Shown here in pieces: positions 6,565 through 10,908 of a stretch of 10,908 bases of DNA (positions are counted from its first letter, which is position 1; each line of letters begins with the position of its first letter). Origin of the DNA: Bacteroidales bacterium (GTDB lineage: Bacteria; Bacteroidota; Bacteroidia; Bacteroidales; UBA932); assembly GCA_017472115.1 (NCBI GenBank), contig JAFUQW010000148.1:1-10908 (forward strand). Reading direction: 5' to 3'. Below the pieces are notes generated by a model that had not been told where the DNA came from, made no database searches, and was given only the letters and a program-made list of their open reading frames with translations. A program made the translations under genes and the position numbers.

Positions 6565-9360
6565 CTATTCGGCAGGGAATGAAGCGATGTTGATCACATT
6601 GCCCTGTGAAAGAACATCCTGTACCGCAGCCTTCACATCTTCCGGTGTGAGGGTATTGATGGCATTCTCATACTCTGCGTCATAATCCACACCATGATCG
6701 AACCATGTCAGGAAGCAGTTCATCCAATAGCTGTTGTTGATACGTGACTCAGGGAGATTCTTCTTGAGGTTCTCGATGGCCATGTTGAAATGCTCCTGTG
6801 TAGGACCGTTTTCGGCAACTTCCTTGAGACCCTTGACCGCAAGCGCGCTGAGCTTCTCCACAGCCTCAGGGTTGGTGTTGAAGTAAACCTGTGTGAGAAC
6901 TCTTTCAACAGGTGTCCTCTGAGCTACCATTGAAGTGCCGACTCCGTATGTGCCGCCCTCATCTTCGCGGATGGTCTTGGTATAGATCATGTCCATGATG
7001 TAGTTGGCGACATTCATTGCCACGCTCTTCTTTGTGTCAACAGGCACGTATGCTGAATAGAGCTGGAGGACAGTTGACTTAGGAGCCTGCATCTGAAGCT
7101 TCACGGTCTCGTTCACTTCACCCTTTGCAAATGCGATTATGTTCTCCTCGTTGATTCCTGTCGCCTTCTTACCCTTAGGGAGCGAGCCGATATATTTCTC
7201 AACCAATGGCTTGAGGGTCTCAAGGTCAACGTTTCCGACTATACGAACCGTCATGCCTGCAGCATCCTTGAAGAGCTCGCGGTAAACCCTTTCGATTGTA
7301 GCGAGGTCAGCCTTGGCGAGAGTCTCGTCAGTGAGATTCACGACACGTGGATTGTTGCCGTAGAGAATGTTGTTCATCTCGTTCTGGAACTGGAAGTCAG
7401 GATTTGCCTTCAGGTTAGGAAGAAGGGCGTTGATCTGATTGATTCCGGTCATGTATTCGTTCTCGTCGAAACGAGGATCGGTGAAGTAGAGGTATGCGAT
7501 CTGGAGAGCCGTCTCGAGATCCTTAGGAGAACTTTCTCCGTTCACACCGTGGCGTGTTCCGCCGATATAAGGGCTGACGGAAAGGGATTTTCCGGCGAGC
7601 ATCTTAGGAACGGTCTTGCCAGGGAACTTGGATATTCCTGAGTTCTGGAGGTAGAGTGTCCAGATGTTGTCTTCAAATGAAGGCATGTCCTCTGTAGCAA
7701 TGAGGGTTCTTCCGCCTTCCTTTGAAATATTGAATAGCACCTGATCCTGCTTATGCTGCGTAGGGAGCACAACCACCTTCACTCCGTTCTTGAGGATCCA
7801 TTCAGTAGCTCCGTAAAGAGTCTCGGAGCTCTTCTTCACCTTCGAACCCTTGAGTTCCTTGCTGATGAAAGGCTCGTTCACGCTTTCTTCGACATTAGCC
7901 TGTATGTCGGCATTCTTTGCTGCAGCGATCGCGTCAAGAAGTTCCTGTTCTGTAGGGATGACCGAACCTTCCTTTGAAGGGCCGTTGTAAAGAACGACGA
8001 GGTTCTCGTCAGTGATGAGCTGTGCGACTACCTGGTTGAGTACCATTGCGTTGAGCTGCGAACAGATTGCCTGTGCCAGCTGGTATGCCATCTCCGGTGC
8101 GAGATAAGGCTTGTTCTCGTAGAAATTGTTCAGAAGAGGGTTTACGAAATCACTGTTCTTGCGGGTTGGAGCAGCCTCGACAGCCTCTTCATAATGCTTG
8201 AGGATGTTGTCTGTGGCACGCTGTACCTCGCCCTCGTTGAATCCGAATCTCTTCATCTTCTCGACCTCGATCATGAATGCTGTGAGAGCCTTCTGAGCCT
8301 CGCCTTCCTTGAAAATCACCTGACCTCTTGCTGCGTCGCATTCGTAGCAGATAGGATAGAAATAGAATCCTGCGTCGATGAAAGGAGAAGCCGGATCTGA
8401 AGCGATGTCGCCGAACCTTTCAGCCATGATGAGCTGTACATAATCCTTGATGAGCTCAGTCATGAATGCTATGTCGGTGTTGTTGAATTCCTTAGGCATC
8501 GGCTCGCTCTTCCAGAGAAGCTCTACATAAGAGTACTGAGCTTCAGGATCTGTGATGATTCCAACGATAGGCTCGACATTGTCAGCGATTTTCACTACAG
8601 GCTTTTCGTTTGATTCAGCCGGTACTGGAATGTCGCTGAAGAGCGCCTTGATCTTCGCTTCTACAGCATCGACGTCGATGTCTCCGACAACGATTACTGC
8701 CTGATTGTCAGGTCTGTACCACTTGTTGTGGAAGTCGATGAGACTCTGGTGCTCGAAGTTCGCGAGCTGGTCGTAACTTCCGATGAGGGTACGGTCAGCA
8801 TAAGGTGCATCACCATAAAGATATGGACGGGCAGCCATATACATTCTCCAGTCTGCTGCATCACGTGAGCGCTTCTCCTCGATGATCACGCCTCTCTCTG
8901 CATCGATTTCTGCAGGATCGCATGTCACGAAACCTGACCAGTCGTGAAGAACGAGCAGACATGAGTCAACGATGCTTTCCCTTATTACAGGGATGTTGTT
9001 GAGCATATACTGGGTTACTTCAAATCCGGTAGATGCATTGATGTTTCTTCCGAATTCAGCGCCGATGCTCTGAAGATATTCGAGCATTGACTTGCCTGGG
9101 AAATTCTTTGTGCCGTTGAAGCACATGTGCTCGAAGAAGTGGGCGAGACCGTCCTGATGATCCTCTTCCTGATGTGCTCCGGCATCTGTTGCGAGCCAGA
9201 ATTCCGCTCTCTGTGCGGGCTGGTCATTGTGACGGATGTAGTAGGTAAGACCGTTTTCGAGCTTGCCGACCTTTACGGCAGGATCGTTAGGGAGCGGTGT
9301 CTGACCGAACATCATCACTGCGGCAAACATGGCCGCAAATAACATAATGAATCTTTTCAT
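6565..9360 (-). CDS. M16 family zinc metallopeptidase (insulinase/pitrilysin type), exported
   Basis: The 931-residue protein has a signal peptide (MKRFIMLFAAMFAAVMMFGQ), placing it in the periplasm or outer envelope. The inverted zinc motif HxxEH is intact as HFFEH (His74, Glu77, His78) within GLAHFFEHMCFNGT, and Glu155 in AERGVIIEE lies 77 residues after His78, where the third zinc ligand is expected. A second M16 domain follows the catalytic one (about 185-400, including YRPDNQAVIVVGDIDVDAVEAKI). The C-terminal half repeats the pair in inactive form, with VRIVGNVDLETLKPLVEKYIGSLPKGKK and the substrate-binding R/Y motif TIREDEGGTYGV. The length is normal for the Bacteroidota members. M16 enzymes enclose and degrade peptides in a clamshell chamber; the natural substrate is unknown. 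No Shine-Dalgarno is seen. A TATATTTG -7 box lies upstream, and the divergent LysR-type gene may control it. Confidence 0.95.
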   Translation of the reverse strand: MKRFIMLFAAMFAAVMMFGQTPLPNDPAVKVGKLENGLTYYIRHNDQPAQRAEFWLATDAGAHQEEDHQDGLAHFFEHMCFNGTKNFPGKSMLEYLQSIGAEFGRNINASTGFEVTQYMLNNIPVIRESIVDSCLLVLHDWSGFVTCDPAEIDAERGVIIEEKRSRDAADWRMYMAARPYLYGDAPYADRTLIGSYDQLANFEHQSLIDFHNKWYRPDNQAVIVVGDIDVDAVEAKIKALFSDIPVPAESNEKPVVKIADNVEPIVGIITDPEAQYSYVELLWKSEPMPKEFNNTDIAFMTELIKDYVQLIMAERFGDIASDPASPFIDAGFYFYPICYECDAARGQVIFKEGEAQKALTAFMIEVEKMKRFGFNEGEVQRATDNILKHYEEAVEAAPTRKNSDFVNPLLNNFYENKPYLAPEMAYQLAQAICSQLNAMVLNQVVAQLITDENLVVLYNGPSKEGSVIPTEQELLDAIAAAKNADIQANVEESVNEPFISKELKGSKVKKSSETLYGATEWILKNGVKVVVLPTQHKQDQVLFNISKEGGRTLIATEDMPSFEDNIWTLYLQNSGISKFPGKTVPKMLAGKSLSVSPYIGGTRHGVNGESSPKDLETALQIAYLYFTDPRFDENEYMTGINQINALLPNLKANPDFQFQNEMNNILYGNNPRVVNLTDETLAKADLATIERVYRELFKDAAGMTVRIVGNVDLETLKPLVEKYIGSLPKGKKATGINEENIIAFAKGEVNETVKLQMQAPKSTVLQLYSAYVPVDTKKSVAMNVANYIMDMIYTKTIREDEGGTYGVGTSMVAQRTPVERVLTQVYFNTNPEAVEKLSALAVKGLKEVAENGPTQEHFNMAIENLKKNLPESRINNSYWMNCFLTWFDHGVDYDAEYENAINTLTPEDVKAAVQDVLSQGNVINIASFPAE

Positions 9361-9402
9361 GTTGAATTATTTAGATGTGTTTGTTTTTCATTTCCACCTT
9401 TA

Positions 9403-9417
9403 GACGCCATATGCGTC
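9403..9417 (-). other. Small hairpin at the predicted 5' end of the M16 peptidase mRNA
   Basis: GACGC (9403-9407) and GCGTC (9413-9417) form a 5-bp stem with a 5-base loop. If transcription starts near 9421, as the -7 box predicts, the stem sits within the first bases of the transcript, where such hairpins can protect mRNA from decay. It is short and could be chance. Confidence 0.3.
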
Positions 9418-9427
9418 CTACAAACTA

Positions 9428-9435
9428 CAAATATA
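9428..9435 (-). promoter_or_regulatory. Predicted -7 promoter element for the M16 peptidase gene
   Basis: The - strand reads TATATTTG, an exact TAnnTTTG match, giving a leader of about 60 bases before the ATG at 9360. No TTTG is seen at -33, a region occupied by the inverted repeat at 9438-9455. Confidence 0.55.
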
Positions 9436-9437
9436 CG

Positions 9438-9455
9438 AAAGATTCTAAAATCTTT
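9438..9455. promoter_or_regulatory. 18-bp inverted repeat between divergent promoters, candidate operator
   Basis: AAAGATT and AATCTTT, exact reverse complements, are separated by CTAA. The site lies between the -7 boxes of the peptidase gene (9428-9435, -) and the LysR-type gene (9460-9467, +), covering the upstream part of both promoters. A LysR-type protein commonly binds such a region and controls itself and the divergent gene. The site does not match the classical T-N11-A LysR box, so the identity of the binder is inference. Confidence 0.4.
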
Positions 9456-9459
9456 TTCC

Positions 9460-9467
9460 TATTTTTG
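9460..9467 (+). promoter_or_regulatory. Predicted -7 promoter element for the LysR-type gene
   Basis: TATTTTTG matches TAnnTTTG exactly and ends 17 bases before the ATG at 9485, leaving a leader of only about 10 bases. The start has no Shine-Dalgarno. The expected -33 region falls inside the inverted repeat at 9438-9455. Confidence 0.5.
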
Positions 9468-9484
9468 CGGAAACTAACTGACGG

Positions 9485-10093
9485 ATGGAGGATTTCAGAC
9501 TTAAAGTATTCAAGACGGTGATCGGTGAAGGCAGTTTCACAAAAGCTGCTCAAGCTCTCGACATAACCCAGCCGGCAGTAAGCCAGCATATAGCTGAATT
9601 GGAAAAAATAACCGGAGTACGCCTGTTCGACAGGCAGAGAGGTGAAGTGATGCTTACTGAACAAGGCCGTGTGTTTCTCGATTACGCCGACAGGATTCTC
9701 TCAGGTTATGAATATGCTTCCGTCTTGTTCACTCCTCTTCAGGAACAGACGGTCAGGATCTCTGTTTCCGAAGAACTCTATTCTTATTTCGTAGCTCCTT
9801 CCATCGGATCTTTTGTCAAGATACATCCGGAAATAACTTTCGTGCGGACAGGTTTCGAGGATGCCGATCTGAGCTTTTCTCTGGTTCCGTCACCGGATTC
9901 ACCGTTTGACATTTATCCTGAAACCATAGCCAAGATCCGTGTATCCGTCGCTCCGGCCCCAAAGAAAATGGGTGACTTTGCAGCCACCCATGAATCTTTG
10001 TCGTATTTCGATGTTCTTTTCAGACCATCGGCAGGCTTCGCTTCCACGAAGCTCTGCCGCGTCCTGAAGTCTTACTTCGCGAGTCTCTTGTAA
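9485..10093 (+). CDS. LysR-type transcriptional regulator, short form
   Basis: The N-terminus is a complete winged helix-turn-helix of the LysR family: FKTVIGEGSFTKAAQALDITQPAVSQHIAELEKITGVRLFDRQ (residues 9-51), then LTEQGRVFLDYADRIL (57-72), the linker helix used for dimerisation. From residue 88 a sensor domain begins (QTVRISVSEELYSYFVAPSIGSFVKIHPEITF), matching the first half of the periplasmic-binding-protein-like effector domain. The protein ends at residue 202, where family members usually reach 290-310, so most of the second effector subdomain is absent. There is no room for it: the last 22 bases overlap the convergent nifJ gene. It is either a shortened but working regulator or a decayed one; the intact DNA-binding part and the undisturbed frame favour the former. 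It probably regulates itself and the divergent M16 gene. The effector cannot be guessed. Confidence 0.88.
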   Translation: MEDFRLKVFKTVIGEGSFTKAAQALDITQPAVSQHIAELEKITGVRLFDRQRGEVMLTEQGRVFLDYADRILSGYEYASVLFTPLQEQTVRISVSEELYSYFVAPSIGSFVKIHPEITFVRTGFEDADLSFSLVPSPDSPFDIYPETIAKIRVSVAPAPKKMGDFAATHESLSYFDVLFRPSAGFASTKLCRVLKSYFASLL

Positions 10094-10908
10094 GTCTCGA
10101 GTCTTACCTTTGCAAACTCCTCTGTCTTCTGGAGGAGTTCGTCAGCGCTCTCAGGATACATCTTGTAGAGCGATGCGAAACGGACCTCGCCCTTGAGGAA
10201 GTCCTGGAACTTGCTCCAGTCCGGCTCCTTGCTGTCGAGAGTGAACGGATTCTTGTCTGTGCCCTCGAGTGCAGGATTGTATCTGTAGAGATGCCAGTAA
10301 CCGCACTCGACTGCGAGCTTCTCCTCCCTCTGGCTCAGACCCATTCCTGCCTTGAGACCGTGGTTGATACATGGAGCGTAAGCGATCACGAGTGACGGAC
10401 CGTCGTAAGCCTCAGCCTCCTTGATCGCGTTGAAGTACTGTGCAGGAGATGCACCCATGGCTACCTGAGCCACATATACATAACCGTAGCTCATTGCCAT
10501 CATTCCGAGGTCCTTCTTACGTACCCTCTTGCCGGAAGCCGCAAACTTCGCGATTGCTCCTGAAGGAGTAGCCTTTGACTACTGTCCGCCTGTGTTAGAT
10601 TAAACCTCTGTGTCAAGCACGAGGATGTTCACATTCTCACCTGAAGCGAGCACATGGTCGAGTCCGCCGTATCCGATGTCGTATGAAGCACCGTCACCAC
10701 CGATGATCCACTGGCTGCGTGCAGGAATGAATGTCTTGTATTCTACGAGACCCTTGCATACGTCGCAACCGCAGCCCTCGCAGAGAGGGATGAGCTTGTC
10801 TGCAACCTCGCGGGTGATCTTTGCATCCTCCTTGTTCTCAAGCCACTGAGTGAAGAGAGCCTTCATCTCGTCTGTGCAGCATGAGCATGCAAGGCCTTCC
10901 TCCATGAG
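10072..10908 (-). pseudogene. nifJ: Pyruvate:ferredoxin (flavodoxin) oxidoreductase, C-terminal part, with two internal stops
   Basis: This is the 3' end of the PFOR gene, which converts pyruvate and CoA to acetyl-CoA and CO2 and reduces ferredoxin in the cytoplasm. The start lies beyond the right edge. In one unbroken reading frame are GGDGASYDIGYGGLDHVLASGE, the first half of the thiamine-diphosphate/Mg motif; EV*SNTGGQ*SKATP, its second half; then DLGMMAMSYGYVYVAQVAMGA and IAYAPCINHGL, whose Cys is the usual last ligand of the proximal [4Fe-4S] cluster. The conserved end KRLAK closes with TAA. TAA (10600-10602) and TAG (10579-10581) interrupt the motif where the family has Tyr and Ser/Ala. 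As written, the product would lack its last 177 codons after the first stop, including the cluster ligand. All else is well conserved, so the damage is very recent or a sequence error. A Cys-rich stretch (7 Cys) precedes the TPP motif. Confidence 0.85.
10579..10602 (-). other. nifJ: Two nonsense codons in the nifJ thiamine-diphosphate motif
   Basis: On the - strand the codons run GTT TAA TCT AAC ACA GGC GGA CAG TAG TCA, reading V-stop-S-N-T-G-G-Q-stop-S. The family consensus is E-V-Y-S-N-T-G-G-Q-(S/A)-S-K-A-T-P. One base change each (TAC to TAA, TCG to TAG) explains both stops; both are C to A on the coding strand, G to T on the + strand. The frame on both sides is intact. Confidence 0.9.

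Noticed and set aside
9015..9342. Short open frames on both strands within the M16 gene
   Set aside because: They lie wholly inside the signal-peptide and zinc-motif coding region of a strongly supported peptidase and show no motif of their own.
9438..9455. Classical LysR box (T-N11-A) at the inverted repeat
   Set aside because: The dyad starts with A and ends with T, and its arms do not give a symmetric T-N11-A, so I kept it only as a generic candidate operator.
10579..10602. Reassigned stop codons (alternative genetic code) as the explanation for the nifJ interruptions
   Set aside because: TAA ends the transporter, DUF1573, ferredoxin and LysR-type genes, and TAG ends both PCMD genes, the barrel gene and the peptidase gene at sensible places, so both are ordinary stops here.

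Overview
The window looks like a chromosomal segment of a Bacteroidota member, most likely an anaerobic gut-type Bacteroidales. The reasons are the lipoproteins with a PCMD domain, a DUF1573 protein, a secreted M16 peptidase of about 930 residues, a pyruvate:ferredoxin oxidoreductase (PFOR) with a clostridial-type ferredoxin, and four exact matches to the Bacteroidota -7 promoter element TAnnTTTG. Most starts lack a clear Shine-Dalgarno sequence. No rRNA, tRNA, CRISPR array, insertion sequence or phage gene was seen.

Left block (2-3818, + strand): a tight envelope operon of a partial PCMD protein, an outer-membrane beta-barrel protein with a long charged tail, and a complete PCMD lipoprotein paralogous to the first. 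Beyond it, on the - strand, lie a membrane protein of the putative manganese/heavy-metal exporter family with histidine-rich loops (3821-4933) and a DUF1573 protein (5090-6187). Between these two sits a compact 113-bp element with 26-bp near-perfect inverted ends and two internal hairpins (4971-5083), the least explained piece of DNA here.

Middle block: a 55-residue 2[4Fe-4S] ferredoxin (6328-6495) is transcribed divergently from the DUF1573 gene. It ends in a strong hairpin that can serve as a bidirectional terminator shared with the convergent M16 peptidase gene (6565-9360, - strand).

Right block: a short LysR-type regulator (9485-10093) diverges from the peptidase gene. Their two predicted promoters lie back to back over an 18-bp inverted repeat, which suggests shared control. 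The regulator overlaps tail to tail with the 3' part of nifJ (PFOR), which runs off the right edge. The nifJ frame is well conserved but carries two stop codons eight codons apart within the thiamine-diphosphate motif. This is either a real inactivation or an assembly/sequencing error. Ferredoxin and PFOR are natural partners in pyruvate oxidation; the other blocks show no obvious functional link to each other.
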